From: an uncultured Bacteroidales bacterium
GTDB lineage: Bacteria; Bacteroidota; Bacteroidia; Bacteroidales; UBA4417
Direction: 5' to 3'
NCBI GenBank assembly: GCA_937965665.1
Contig: CALCJE010000103.1
Span: 1 to 41,601 of the forward strand
Length of the DNA: 41,601 nucleotides
Made by a program: the position numbers and the translations under genes. A model generated the notes under the pieces. The model was not told where the DNA came from and ran no database searches. It saw only the letters and a list, made by a program, of their open reading frames with translations. Numbering within the stretch: position 1 is the first letter of the stretch; each line of letters begins with the position of its first letter. Positions 1 to 9,670 of this stretch are shown one piece after another.

Positions 1-3000
1 TTCTGCATCTCTTGCCCATAATTCTGACGCTGCCTGCGAAGTGCTTCCGGCTGGGCTGCCATCCGGGCCAGTTGCTCACTCATCTGGCGCTGACTTTTAG
101 AGTCATTTTTCCCTTGCCGGGCCATGTTTTCGCGAAGTTGCTGCATCTGTTTGTTCATCTGTTCCTGCAGCTGCCGCATCGATTTCATTTTTCCACTTTC
201 TACCCCCGGTTTCTTACTTTTCGACCGTGATTTCCCGGAACCACTGCTTTGCATACTCTGCTGCATTTGCTTCAGGGTTTCTGAAAGCATTAAAGCCAGG
301 TTATTTACCGAGGTCATAGCATATTGCTGCTTTGCCCTGGCCGGTGCCAAAGCCCGGTTATTCATTTGAACAACTGCCTCATCCATATTGTTTTCAACCG
401 CCGACATTTCACGTAATACAAAAGGCTCTATTGCAGCCTGCCGTTTACTTAAAGCGTATAAACTATCAGCCACAAGTTTCAAATCTTCTTTCAGGTTTTT
501 CTGCGCCTGTATCAGTTGAAGATATTTAGGATTGGTAGTGCTCGCCACATTCAATTGATTCATGATGTTTTCCTGGTCAAATGAAATCTTTACCAGGTTA
601 TCAAGGATTTGCCTGATAGCTTCCATATCTTCGCCCTGATCTTCATTTTGCATTTCCTGTTGCATCTGACTGAGCTTCTGGCTGAGCTGCTTCATTTTTG
701 AGGATGCATTTTTTTGCGATTGTGAAGCCTTTGATGACTTGCCCTGGTTCAGTTCCTGTTTACTGTTATCCATTTCCTGGTCAATGGCCTTTTCCTCAGC
801 ATCTGTTTTCTCAAGAGCATTTGGTTCTTCCAGCGCTTCATTTTTTTTGTGTAAATCATCTATATCTTTCTTAAGCTCATCGAACTGCTCGTTCAGCGTT
901 TCCTGCTTTTTACTCAAGTTTTCAAGATCTTTTTTCGGGGCAGCACTGGTTTCTTCTGACAGTTTTTCCTGATCCTCAGCAAGTTTTGAAGTGTTATCAA
1001 TGATTTGCTGCATTTTCTGTTCCAGCTCCAATTGTTTGAACAACTCCAGGTTACGATCAATCTCCTTTTCAATACTCTGCGAATTATCCTTCATCTTTTC
1101 GAGCATTTCGGCTACTTTATCCTTATTCACTTCGTCGAGCATTTTCTGAAGTTCTTCATACATTTTTTTCAGATCCTCAGTCATCACTTTATTGAACAAT
1201 TCCTCGAGTTGCTTCTGCTTTTCGAGTATATCAGGTGAAAGCTCAGTATACTGATTTTCCTTCAGGTTTTTCTCCTTGTTTTCTTTCTGTATTTCCTGAA
1301 CCTGCTTTTGTAAATCATTTTGTTTATCCAGCAGCTGTTTCAAAGCCTGCTTCTCCTGCCAACCTATTTCATTCTTATCCACCATTTTACGCTGCATATC
1401 CTCTACTTTATGCTGGAGAGTTTTCGACTGCTTTAAAGCAGATTCCATCTTATCCTTCAAATCATCATTTCTTTTTTCGGTCATTTTCTCAATCTCCTCA
1501 GTAGTAGGGATTTTAAAAACATGTGATTCCGAACGAGTTGATTTGCTACCAGTTACACCATCATTATCAGCAATTTCGAAATAATATTCAATCTCATCGC
1601 CAGGTCCGACAAGTAACGTTGACATATCCATGAAATAGAAAAATTGTTGTTGCACTAAACTCCTGTCGAATGAAATTTCCCGGGTCTTAATCTCAGCAGT
1701 CTTGTTTTCGGAACCGGATTTTCTGACAGTCCAGGCAAAACTGAGTTTGCTGAATCCGTAATCATCGCTAATATTACCCTGGAAATAAAGCCGGTTATCA
1801 TACACCGAATCTTTGAATTCAACCACCGAGATTGAAGGATAAAGATCAGGAATTACATTTACCTGGTAGGATAATGAATCGTTGCTGGTAAAAAACGCAT
1901 TACCTGTATGTACAGCGTACGACATACCAGTGAGAAACCGCGCTGTATACATAAAAGCGTTAGTATTGCCTGGGTGTAATTCAGTTTTCTTATCCCCTAG
2001 CCTGAACGAAAGGTTCCGGGTATCGCGTGTAAAAAATTTCCAGGTAAGCCTGGTTCCTGCTGGCACTGTTAAATCGCCAGTATTGTCGAATGATTCACTT
2101 TTGCGCCCAAGGTATGCCGGGTACTCTGCGAGCACGTTAAATGACAGGATAATAGGTTTAGGAAGTATTTTTATGGTATACTCCTTCGAATTGTATTGAT
2201 CGGCCGATATCACGAATCGGGTATCCTGCTGCAGGTTTCGGAAAGTATAACTGTACAGTATGTTACTTTCCTTTTCCATCCTAAAGTTAGCCGCACCTGT
2301 GGTCAGAAACAACTGATCCGGGATTTCGTCGCCCTCAATTTTTACTTTTACAGTAAAATCATCCTGCTGAGCAACCTGTAGTTTATCATTCAGCAACTTA
2401 ACTGTAAACGGCGCCGGCCGCTCGAAAACTTGGTTATGATGAATAATCCTTTTTGAAGGTGCCAATATAAAAGAGGGCGAAACCAAAAAAGCACACAGCA
2501 AAAAAACAACAGGTGGCAAGGCATACCGGAGATACCTGCGGTTTTGCTTCAGATCAACTGCCTCAGTAAAAGGAATGGGTTTAAGTTGGCTGATTTTCTG
2601 ATCGATGCTGGCGCTTATAAGGTCGCTGTTTTCTAAGTTATGGCTCTCGAGTTCATGCAATTGCAGGGTGTTAAGAAGCACATCCTTTACTTCGGTAAAA
2701 TGCCTGCCAATAATTTCAGCAGCCTGTTCGTGGCTGATGATTTTCCCCAGTTTACTTAAACGAAACAGTGGTAACAGAATAAACCGTGAGACAATGGTTA
2801 TTGCCACCCCCAGGAAAGTATAAAAAAGAAAACTCCTTGTGCCGGTTCCAAACCATGAAAAATACTCCAGGAGCACAATAAGCACAAAATACGTACCCAG
2901 GGCTGCCATGGTATAAAGCAGTCCGCGGATAAGCTGGTTTTTGTAAAACTTCCGGATAAATTCATCAATTTTCCGGATCAGTAACTTATAGTTGCTTTCC

Positions 3001-3005
3001 ATCAT
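1..3005 (-). CDS. DUF4175 family large membrane/coiled-coil protein (C-terminus outside the window)
   Basis: The minus strand is open from an ATG at 3005 (a second ATG follows at 3002) to the left edge, giving about 1001 codons without a stop. Predicted membrane segments lie near residues 28-48, 59-81 and 161-177. A probable periplasmic beta-rich part follows (about 190-490). After about residue 500 the protein becomes a long charged, Q/K/E/M-rich coiled coil with many MQQ and QEQM stretches. This layout matches the Bacteroidota DUF4175 family, typically about 1100 residues, whose function is unknown. A TAnnTTTG box at 3073-3080 on the same strand supports the start. Open frames on the opposite strand here are out-of-frame shadows. 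Confidence 0.85.
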   Translation of the reverse strand, partial: MMESNYKLLIRKIDEFIRKFYKNQLIRGLLYTMAALGTYFVLIVLLEYFSWFGTGTRSFLFYTFLGVAITIVSRFILLPLFRLSKLGKIISHEQAAEIIGRHFTEVKDVLLNTLQLHELESHNLENSDLISASIDQKISQLKPIPFTEAVDLKQNRRYLRYALPPVVFLLCAFLVSPSFILAPSKRIIHHNQVFERPAPFTVKLLNDKLQVAQQDDFTVKVKIEGDEIPDQLFLTTGAANFRMEKESNILYSYTFRNLQQDTRFVISADQYNSKEYTIKILPKPIILSFNVLAEYPAYLGRKSESFDNTGDLTVPAGTRLTWKFFTRDTRNLSFRLGDKKTELHPGNTNAFMYTARFLTGMSYAVHTGNAFFTSNDSLSYQVNVIPDLYPSISVVEFKDSVYDNRLYFQGNISDDYGFSKLSFAWTVRKSGSENKTAEIKTREISFDRSLVQQQFFYFMDMSTLLVGPGDEIEYYFEIADNDGVTGSKSTRSESHVFKIPTTEEIEKMTEKRNDDLKDKMESALKQSKTLQHKVEDMQRKMVDKNEIGWQEKQALKQLLDKQNDLQKQVQEIQKENKEKNLKENQYTELSPDILEKQKQLEELFNKVMTEDLKKMYEELQKMLDEVNKDKVAEMLEKMKDNSQSIEKEIDRNLELFKQLELEQKMQQIIDNTSKLAEDQEKLSEETSAAPKKDLENLSKKQETLNEQFDELKKDIDDLHKKNEALEEPNALEKTDAEEKAIDQEMDNSKQELNQGKSSKASQSQKNASSKMKQLSQKLSQMQQEMQNEDQGEDMEAIRQILDNLVKISFDQENIMNQLNVASTTNPKYLQLIQAQKNLKEDLKLVADSLYALSKRQAAIEPFVLREMSAVENNMDEAVVQMNNRALAPARAKQQYAMTSVNNLALMLSETLKQMQQSMQSSGSGKSRSKSKKPGVESGKMKSMRQLQEQMNKQMQQLRENMARQGKNDSKSQRQMSEQLARMAAQPEALRRQRQNYGQEMQ

Positions 3006-3072
3006 TTTTGTTGAAAACACAGGGAATCGGACCAATATCGCTGAGTCCCGGAGTTATGAACATTTTAACCTG

Positions 3073-3080
3073 CAAAGTTA
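3073..3080 (-). promoter_or_regulatory. Bacteroidota -7 promoter box for the DUF4175 gene
   Basis: TAACTTTG on the minus strand matches TAnnTTTG. It lies about 68 nt upstream of the ATG at 3005 and is divergent to the gltX promoter. Confidence 0.6.
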
Positions 3081-3220
3081 ACAAATTAACAAAGCCTCGC
3101 CGGTGGTAATAACTGATTTCGCCGGGGCAACGAAAACCAGGAAATCTCCTCTCAAAAAGATACTATTTTCTGTGCTGTTCCGATAACGCATATAGCCATC
3201 ACACACTTACACAGGTTTTG

Positions 3221-3228
3221 TATCTTTG
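3221..3228 (+). promoter_or_regulatory. Bacteroidota -7 promoter box for gltX
   Basis: TATCTTTG matches TAnnTTTG. Transcription should begin just downstream, leaving a short leader before ATG 3251. An in-frame TTG at 3218 lies at the box itself and would be upstream of the transcript, so it cannot be the start. Confidence 0.7.
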
Positions 3229-3250
3229 CGCCCAATTAATAAAATTTATC

Positions 3251-4774
3251 ATGCGCGAAGTAAGAGTACGTTTTGCCCCAAGTCCTACCGGCCCGCTGCA
3301 TATCGGCGGTGTAAGAACAGCATTATACAATTATCTTTTTGCCCGTAAACATGGGGGCAAATTTATCCTCCGCATCGAGGATACCGACCAGGGACGATTT
3401 GTGCCGGGCGCCGAACAGTATATTATTGAGTCACTTACCTGGAGCGGGATTAATTTCGACGAAGGTGTTCATATCGGTGGGCCGTATGCACCTTACAGGC
3501 AAAGCGACCGGAAGGAAATGTATCACCAGTATGCATCGCAGCTCCTTCAGAATGGAACTGCCTATTATGCCTTCGATACGCCCGAAGAACTGGATGCTGA
3601 GCGCAAACAGTACGAATTGCGCAAAGAAACTTTCCAGTATGGCCCACAAACCCGGATGAGCCTGAAAAATTCGCTCACCCTTTCGGAAAATGAGGTTAAG
3701 CAATTACTGGATTCAGGGGTTCATTATGTGATCCGAGTTAAAATACCCGAGGCTGAAACCATCACTGTAAAGGATCTGATCCGTGGGGTTGTGACTGTTG
3801 ATTCATCCTTACTCGACGATAAGGTTCTGTACAAATCCGATGGAATGCCGACCTATCATCTGGCTAATGTGGTTGATGATTACCTGATGAAAATATCGCA
3901 TGTAATCCGAGGTGAGGAATGGTTGCCATCGGCACCACTTCACGTGTTACTTTATCGTTATTTCGGTTGGGAAAAGGAAATGCCTGAATTTGCGCACCTC
4001 CCGTTGTTACTGAAACCCGATGGCAATGGCAAGCTGAGTAAACGCGACGGCGACCGGCTGGGTTTCCCCGTTTTTCCACTTCGATGGACCGATCCCAAAT
4101 CGGGCGAAATATCATCAGGCTATCGCGAAAGCGGCTACCTGCCCGAAGCCTTTGTGAATATGCTGGCTTTCCTGGGCTGGAATCCAGGTACAGAGCAGGA
4201 ATTGTTTAGTACTGAAGATCTGATAGAGTATTTCAGCATTGAGAGGGTGAGTAAATCGGGTGCCAAATTTGATGTTGAAAAAGCACATTGGTATAACCAC
4301 CAGTACCTCTCGAAAAAGACACCTGCCGAACTAGCTACCCTGCTCATTCCAATCCTTGAAGAAAAAGGCATAGAGGCAAGCCCCGGATACGTTGAAGAGG
4401 TTTGTGCGCTGGTACGCGAAAGGGCTGTGCTAATACCAGATTTATACACCCAGTCGCATTTTTTCTTTGTCGACCCGCAGGCTTACGACGAAAAAGTAGT
4501 ATCGAAAATCTGGAAACCCGAAACCCCGGCCCTACTTGCTGAATATCTCCCGGTACTGGAAAACGTTGAACCGTTTACAAAAGAAAACATCGAGACTGCC
4601 ACCAAAGAATTTGTTCAAAACAAAGGCATAGGTATGGGACAACTTATGAACCCCCTTCGCCTCACCGTGGTGGGAACCAATGCAGGGCCGGGAATGATGG
4701 ATATGATGGCTGTGATCGGTAAGGCGTTTATTATACCCCGCGTAAAAAAAGGGATTGAGACTATCGGAGCCTGA
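3251..4774 (+). CDS. gltX: Glutamate--tRNA ligase
   Basis: Cytoplasmic class I aminoacyl-tRNA synthetase that charges tRNA-Glu. The N-terminus RVRFAPSPTGPLHIGG carries the HIGH-type motif (about residue 17). The KMSKS-type motif is KLSKRDG at about residues 261-267. The C-terminal part resembles the anticodon-binding half. The 507-residue length is normal for the family. I chose ATG 3251 over an in-frame TTG at 3218 because the start then falls directly before the conserved N-terminus and after the promoter box at 3221-3228. It is apparently monocistronic. Confidence 0.97.
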   Translation: MREVRVRFAPSPTGPLHIGGVRTALYNYLFARKHGGKFILRIEDTDQGRFVPGAEQYIIESLTWSGINFDEGVHIGGPYAPYRQSDRKEMYHQYASQLLQNGTAYYAFDTPEELDAERKQYELRKETFQYGPQTRMSLKNSLTLSENEVKQLLDSGVHYVIRVKIPEAETITVKDLIRGVVTVDSSLLDDKVLYKSDGMPTYHLANVVDDYLMKISHVIRGEEWLPSAPLHVLLYRYFGWEKEMPEFAHLPLLLKPDGNGKLSKRDGDRLGFPVFPLRWTDPKSGEISSGYRESGYLPEAFVNMLAFLGWNPGTEQELFSTEDLIEYFSIERVSKSGAKFDVEKAHWYNHQYLSKKTPAELATLLIPILEEKGIEASPGYVEEVCALVRERAVLIPDLYTQSHFFFVDPQAYDEKVVSKIWKPETPALLAEYLPVLENVEPFTKENIETATKEFVQNKGIGMGQLMNPLRLTVVGTNAGPGMMDMMAVIGKAFIIPRVKKGIETIGA

Positions 4775-4810
4775 CACGCCACCCTCGTTCAGGTAACAAA
4801 TACCCAATTT

Positions 4811-4921
4811 ACGGAAGCCGGAGAACAGCAGCTGCAAGATTTGGAAGAGAGCATTTACCATGTATTTAAGCCTCAAATAACCACCAAAAGCGCTTTGTTT
4901 CCGGCTTCCGGCCGTTTGAGG
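4811..4921 (+). other. Interlaced inverted repeats between gltX and the M13 peptidase gene
   Basis: CGGAAGCCGGA (4812-4822) is the exact complement of TCCGGCTTCCG (4900-4910). CCTCAAA (4871-4877) is complementary to TTTGAGG (4915-4921). The palindrome AAAGCGCTTT lies between them (4887-4896). The arms interlace in A-B-A'-B' order, which would allow a pseudoknot-like fold. It could be a 3' end of the gltX transcript or a leader element; I cannot tell which. Confidence 0.4.
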
Positions 4922-4984
4922 TAACAATTTTCGACAGTTATTTGTCACTATAAAAAAAGTAAAAATCATAAAATCAACAATTTA

Positions 4985-7030
4985 ATGAAAGCATTACTGT
5001 ATTTTTCAAGTCTGCTGGCTGTGACCGCTATCATGATTTCCTGCTCCAATAACCCGTCCCGTTTGAGTGAAAAAGATGCGCTTGCTTCGCACATCGATTC
5101 GGCTGTAAAACCAGGTGACGACTTCTTTATGTATGCCAACGGAAAGTGGTTCAAACAACATCCTATCCCGGCCAGCGAACAGAGTAATGGCTTGTGGCAG
5201 ATGATAGATGACACCATTAACAGCCAGGTGCTGGCCATCTGCAAATCGGCAGCAGCATTGACAAACGCATCGAAAGGAAGTGACAAACAGAAAATAGGTG
5301 ATTTCTATTTTTCCGGTATGGACAGCGTAACCCTCAATAAAAAGGGGATTGAAGATATTAAGCCGTTTATCAAACAAATTGACCAGGTAAAAGATATCAA
5401 TGGTTTCGTTAAAACCGCGGCTGATTTACGCTACCTCACCAATTCAGCTTTGTTTTCGATGTACGTTGGGCAGGACGACCGCATCAGCAGCAAAAATGCC
5501 CTTATGCTTTTCCAGGGCGGTATCAGTTTATACGATCGTAATTACTATTTCGATACCGATGAGCGTGCCATTATGATACGTTCCAGGTTTGTTGATCATA
5601 TGGCAAATATGTTTAAACTATTGGGATATAGCGAAGCAGAAGCAAAGCAAGCGGCTCAAAATACCATGAAAATTGAAACGGCACTGGCTAAAAACTCGCG
5701 AAAAAGAGAGGATACCCGCGATCCGCTAAAAAACTATAACAAAGTTTCTTTCAAAAAACTTACTGAAACAGCACCCAATTTCGACTGGAATCTTTTCACC
5801 AGCCAGGTTGGACTTCCGAAAGTTGATTCAGTAATTATTGGGCAGCCCGAATTTATTACGGCTATGAATGGCCTTTTAAAATCATTTCCGGTAGCCGACT
5901 GGAAAAATTACCTGAAATTTCATCTTTTCAGCAACCTTTCGGAATACATGGACGACAAAACGTTCAAGGAATCATTTGCCTTTTTCTCGAAAACACTCGA
6001 AGGTGTTGAGGAGCCCAAGCCACGCTGGAAAAGGGTTGTAGAAGAAACCAACAGCTCGCTGGGCGAATTAATCGGGCAGGTTTATGTAAAAGAATACCTT
6101 CCTGAGGGAACCAAAGAAAAACTGCTCGAAATCGGGAATGCCATCCGCGATGTATATGCCGAAAGAATTAAAAACCTGGATTGGATGAGCCCTGTTACCA
6201 AGGACAAAGCGATTGATAAGCTCAATGGTATTGTTATGAAAGTTGGGTATCCCGATCACTGGAAAGATATGAGCAGTGTGCAGATTGACCGCAGCTCGTA
6301 CCTTAAAAATGTGGTGAGTACAAAACAATGGCGTTTTAATTATATGATTGCGAAGTATGGAAAGCCGGTTGACAGGACCGAGTGGGGCATGTTTCCACAA
6401 ACATACAACGCCTATTACAACCCTTCGAATAATGAGATCTGTGTACCGGGATGCAACATACTGGTACCGGGCTACGAACATGTACTTGCCGATGATGCCC
6501 TACTCTACTCAATTATTGGCGGATCAACCTTTGGTCACGAAATCACCCATGGATTCGACGACCAGGGTTCGAAGTACGACAAAGCAGGAAACCTGAACAA
6601 CTGGTGGACCAGCAGCGACAGTGTGAAATTTTTCAGCAAAACCAAGTTGATTGTTGAACAGTTCGATAAATACAACCCGGTTGACAATCTTCATATAAAC
6701 GGCAGCAGCACACAGGGCGAAAATATCGCCGACCTTGCCGGGATCAGCATGGGATTTGAAGCTTTCAAAAAGACACAACAATTTAAAAGCAAGCAGGAAA
6801 TTGCAGGCATGAAACCCGATCAGCGGTTTTTCCTGGCTTATGGCCTGGCCTGGATGATAAACATGCGACCTGAGGCAATTGCCAACCAGGTGAAAAGCGA
6901 TGTGCACTCGCCGGCAAAATTCAGGGTTATCGGTCCGCTGGCAAATATGCCCGAATTTTACGCAGCTTTCGGAGTGAAGGAAGGCGATGCCATGTGGCGA
7001 CCTGAAAACCTCCAGGTAAAAATATGGTAA
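4985..7030 (+). CDS. M13 family zinc metallopeptidase (neprilysin/PepO-like lipoprotein)
   Basis: The 681-residue protein starts with a signal peptide ending in a lipobox-like MISC (Cys20), so it is probably a lipoprotein facing the periplasm or outer membrane. The M13 signatures are present: zinc motif HEITH (His518, Glu519, His522), third ligand in ENIAD (Glu579, with Asp583), and the NAYYNP substrate-binding stretch. The length matches bacterial M13 enzymes such as PepO, which cleave peptides of limited size. A clear terminator follows at 7059-7084. Confidence 0.93.
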   Translation: MKALLYFSSLLAVTAIMISCSNNPSRLSEKDALASHIDSAVKPGDDFFMYANGKWFKQHPIPASEQSNGLWQMIDDTINSQVLAICKSAAALTNASKGSDKQKIGDFYFSGMDSVTLNKKGIEDIKPFIKQIDQVKDINGFVKTAADLRYLTNSALFSMYVGQDDRISSKNALMLFQGGISLYDRNYYFDTDERAIMIRSRFVDHMANMFKLLGYSEAEAKQAAQNTMKIETALAKNSRKREDTRDPLKNYNKVSFKKLTETAPNFDWNLFTSQVGLPKVDSVIIGQPEFITAMNGLLKSFPVADWKNYLKFHLFSNLSEYMDDKTFKESFAFFSKTLEGVEEPKPRWKRVVEETNSSLGELIGQVYVKEYLPEGTKEKLLEIGNAIRDVYAERIKNLDWMSPVTKDKAIDKLNGIVMKVGYPDHWKDMSSVQIDRSSYLKNVVSTKQWRFNYMIAKYGKPVDRTEWGMFPQTYNAYYNPSNNEICVPGCNILVPGYEHVLADDALLYSIIGGSTFGHEITHGFDDQGSKYDKAGNLNNWWTSSDSVKFFSKTKLIVEQFDKYNPVDNLHINGSSTQGENIADLAGISMGFEAFKKTQQFKSKQEIAGMKPDQRFFLAYGLAWMINMRPEAIANQVKSDVHSPAKFRVIGPLANMPEFYAAFGVKEGDAMWRPENLQVKIW

Positions 7031-7058
7031 ACATGCACCTGTCCATTGAAAAAAAAAA

Positions 7059-7084
7059 AAAGGTTGCTCTCACGGGCAACCTTT
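7059..7084 (+). terminator. Rho-independent terminator after the M13 peptidase gene
   Basis: Stem AAAGGTTGC / GCAACCTTT of 9 bp with an 8-nt loop, flanked by an A-run before and a T-rich stretch after. Confidence 0.8.
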
Positions 7085-7441
7085 AATTTTTAAAAATAAT
7101 CACCTCCTACCTATGTATTTTTTTAGATATATTGATGATGATAAAAACTGAAAAATACCAGGGTATGCAAAAAGGTATTTATGTACCTGATTCTGGATTA
7201 ATCGTGGCAGGGTAATGAGAATTTTTAACAGTTTTAAAATTGAAAAATTGAAGCCCGATGCACACACGGGAAAAATTATTGAAATCTCAGGGGCTTAAAA
7301 TGCCCGTCGTTATTGAAGTTACATAAATTTAAACCTATTTATTACCTTGATTCCCAATGCCATCCAAGCGCCTATTTTCAATATTTGGGAAACAAAAAAA
7401 AGAGAGCTTTTTATGGCTGATTTTGTGAATTTCGGGTAAAA
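7085..7441. other. Intergenic stretch with no recognisable gene
   Basis: AT-rich sequence between the M13 terminator and the tRNA-Gln terminator. I see no convincing coding frame, RNA gene or repeat. Confidence 0.5.
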
Positions 7442-7442
7442 A

Positions 7443-7474
7443 TGAAAAAGCCCGGCAAAAGCCAGGCTTTTTTT
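7443..7474 (-). terminator. Terminator downstream of tRNA-Gln
   Basis: On the minus strand AAAAAGCCTGGC and GCCGGGCTTTTT pair (one T-G wobble) around a TTTT loop, directly after the tRNA 3' end. It is near-symmetric and may act in both directions. Confidence 0.75.
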
Positions 7475-7478
7475 GAGG

Positions 7479-7551
7479 TTGTCCGACCAGGGCTCGAACC
7501 TGGACTCTTCTGATCCAGAATCAGACGTGTTGCCAATTACACCATCAGACA
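7479..7551 (-). tRNA. tRNA-Gln (anticodon CTG)
   Basis: A 73-nt cloverleaf. Acceptor TGTCTGA pairs with TCGGACA (one G-T pair). The anticodon stem TCTGA/TCAGA holds loop TTCTGGA, so the anticodon is CTG, reading CAG. The T arm contains GGTTCGAGCC. The discriminator is A and the CCA end is not encoded. It lies downstream of glnS on the same strand with its own promoter box at 7570-7577, so the enzyme and its tRNA substrate are neighbours. Confidence 0.92.
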
Positions 7552-7569
7552 ATTTCTCTTTAGAGGGTG

Positions 7570-7577
7570 CAAAATTA
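7570..7577 (-). promoter_or_regulatory. Promoter -7 box for tRNA-Gln
   Basis: TAATTTTG on the minus strand, with a TTG 17 nt further upstream as a -33 candidate. It sits 19 nt before the tRNA 5' end. Confidence 0.6.
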
Positions 7578-7688
7578 AAATTTTTTTTATTGCACAACCA
7601 TTTTTTTTAAAAAAGATTTTCGTGAGCTAATCTGCAAATTTTTCCTGGTTGCTGATGAAAAACTTCAGAAGCCTCCCGTTACCCGAAA

Positions 7689-9401
7689 TTACTGCTGCTG
7701 TGATTTTGACCAGGTATCCTTTAGAGCTACCGTCCGGTTAAAAATCAATTTTCCGGGTGTACTGTCGGGATCGGTGCAGAAATAACCCAGCCTTTCGAAC
7801 TGAAACCTGTCGCCTGCTTTGGTAGCAGCTACCGATGGTTCGGCAAAGGCAGTAATAACTTTCAGTGAATCAGGATTTAAGTTTTCCTTAAAATCATGTC
7901 CTTCTTCAACATCTTCGGGTGTTTCGGTAGCAAACAGGCGGTCATAAAGCCGAACCTCAACCGGAACAGCATGTGAAACCGAAACCCAGTGAAGTGTACC
8001 TTTCACCTTCTTGTTGCTGTTGGGCATTCCGCTTCGCGTATCTTCCTGATATGTACAGTGAATTTCAGTAATATTACCTTCACTATCTTTATTAACCGAC
8101 TCGCATTTAATGATATAAGCGTATTTCAAACGTACTTCCCCACCTGGTTTAAGCCTGAAAAATTTTCCGCTTGGATTTTCCATAAAGTCTTCGCGCTCAA
8201 TATAAAGTTCTTTCGAGAAAGGCACTTTGCGGTATCCGGCCGAAGGATCCTCAGGATTATTGATGGCTTCAAGTTCTTCTACCTTGCCTTCGGGGTAGTT
8301 ATCGAGTACCAGTTTAACCGGGTTAAGCACTGTCATTACTCGGTTTGAGCGTTTATTCAGATCTTCGCGCACACAGAATTCGAGCAATGCCACATCAATC
8401 AGCTGATCGCGTTTGGCAATACCAATGGTTTCGGCAAAGTTGCGCAGCGATTCGGGCGTATATCCCCGCCTGCGAAGTCCACAGATGGTAGGCATGCGCG
8501 GATCGTCCCAGCCGGTAACATAATTTTCGTTCACAAGCTGCAATAATTTGCGCTTGCTCATAACGGTATAGGTCAGGTTTAAGCGTGCAAATTCAATCTG
8601 TCGCGGGCGGTATTCGCCTTCGGCAACCTGGTTCAGATACCATTCGTACAAAGGCCTGTGCACTTCAAATTCCAGCGTACAGATACTATGTGTAATCCCT
8701 TCGAGATAATCACTCTGACCATGCGCATAGTCGTACATCGGGTAAATGCACCATTTGTCGCCTGTACGGTGGTGATCGGTATGAATAATGCGGTACATAA
8801 TCGGATCGCGCATCAGCATATTGGGATGAGCCATATCTATTTTGGCACGCAACACTTTTGATCCATCTTCGAATTCCCCGTTTTTCATGCGTGTGAACAG
8901 ATCCAGGTTTTCTTCGACCGAACGGTTACGGAAAGGACTTTCCTTGCCCGGACGGGTAACGGTTCCCCTGTACTCGCTGATTTGTTCTGCATTCAGATCA
9001 TCAACATAAGCCTTACCGTTTTTAATGATTTGCAAAGCCCAGGTATACAGTTGATCGAAATAATCAGAAGCATAAAAAAGCCTGTCGTCCCAGTCGAAAC
9101 CAAGCCAGCGCACATCTTCCATAATGCTGTCAACATATTCAGTATCTTCCTTTACCGGGTTGGTGTCGTCGAACCGAAGGTTTGCCAGCCCGTTATATTT
9201 GGCTGCAGTACCAAAGTTAAGGCAAATACTTTTGGCATGACCAATGTGAAGATATCCATTAGGTTCGGGAGGAAACCGGGTATGAACGCGACCCGCATTT
9301 TTGCCTTTCGAGAGTTCCTCTTCAATAATCTGGTGAATAAAATTAAGAGATACTTTTTCCTCCCCGCTGTTGGTTTTAGTTTCTTCTGTCATGATGATCA
9401 A
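7689..9401 (-). CDS. glnS: Glutamine--tRNA ligase
   Basis: Class I aminoacyl-tRNA synthetase that charges tRNA-Gln directly. The family motif PPEPNGYLHIGH is at about residues 44-55 and the KMSKS-equivalent MSKRKL at about 281-286. The beta-barrel anticodon-binding half follows. The 570-residue length is typical. ATG codons at 9401 and 9392 are both possible; the second gives MTEETK. The promoter box at 9432-9439 serves this gene. The tRNA-Gln gene lies downstream on the same strand. Confidence 0.97.
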   Translation of the reverse strand: MIIMTEETKTNSGEEKVSLNFIHQIIEEELSKGKNAGRVHTRFPPEPNGYLHIGHAKSICLNFGTAAKYNGLANLRFDDTNPVKEDTEYVDSIMEDVRWLGFDWDDRLFYASDYFDQLYTWALQIIKNGKAYVDDLNAEQISEYRGTVTRPGKESPFRNRSVEENLDLFTRMKNGEFEDGSKVLRAKIDMAHPNMLMRDPIMYRIIHTDHHRTGDKWCIYPMYDYAHGQSDYLEGITHSICTLEFEVHRPLYEWYLNQVAEGEYRPRQIEFARLNLTYTVMSKRKLLQLVNENYVTGWDDPRMPTICGLRRRGYTPESLRNFAETIGIAKRDQLIDVALLEFCVREDLNKRSNRVMTVLNPVKLVLDNYPEGKVEELEAINNPEDPSAGYRKVPFSKELYIEREDFMENPSGKFFRLKPGGEVRLKYAYIIKCESVNKDSEGNITEIHCTYQEDTRSGMPNSNKKVKGTLHWVSVSHAVPVEVRLYDRLFATETPEDVEEGHDFKENLNPDSLKVITAFAEPSVAATKAGDRFQFERLGYFCTDPDSTPGKLIFNRTVALKDTWSKSQQQ

Positions 9402-9431
9402 GCATTAAGTTCATTAAAATGAAATAATCTG

Positions 9432-9439
9432 CAAAGGTA
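9432..9439 (-). promoter_or_regulatory. Promoter -7 box for glnS
   Basis: TACCTTTG on the minus strand, about 30 nt before the glnS start. Confidence 0.65.
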
Positions 9440-9566
9440 GATTTTTTTGGTAAAAGGTAACAGGTAGCTGCCCAAGGAAAATGGATATTACATAAGTTGA
9501 ATCAACATTTAAAAGCAAATGGCAGGGAGAATGTAACTGATGGGATAAAAATCCGTGGAATACAAC

Positions 9567-9574
9567 TAATTTTG
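9567..9574 (+). promoter_or_regulatory. Possible promoter -7 box for folB
   Basis: TAATTTTG matches TAnnTTTG about 97 nt before folB, implying a longer leader than at other genes here. I see no convincing -33 element. Confidence 0.4.
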
Positions 9575-9670
9575 CACTCACCTGTTTACTTACATCCCGG
9601 ATTACCGGCAATGAAACAAACAGGTTTAGCGAAAAAATAAGCCTGAATTTTACTAAACACTGATTACAAT

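Noticed and set aside
12..2823. Many open frames on the plus strand
   Set aside because: They are shadows of the DUF4175 gene on the minus strand; their products are Phe/Leu/Ser-rich and unlike any family.
3218..3250. Upstream TTG start for gltX
   Set aside because: It overlaps the -7 promoter box and adds residues not typical of GltX.
7319..7597. 92-codon minus-strand frame
   Set aside because: It runs through the terminator and the tRNA-Gln gene.
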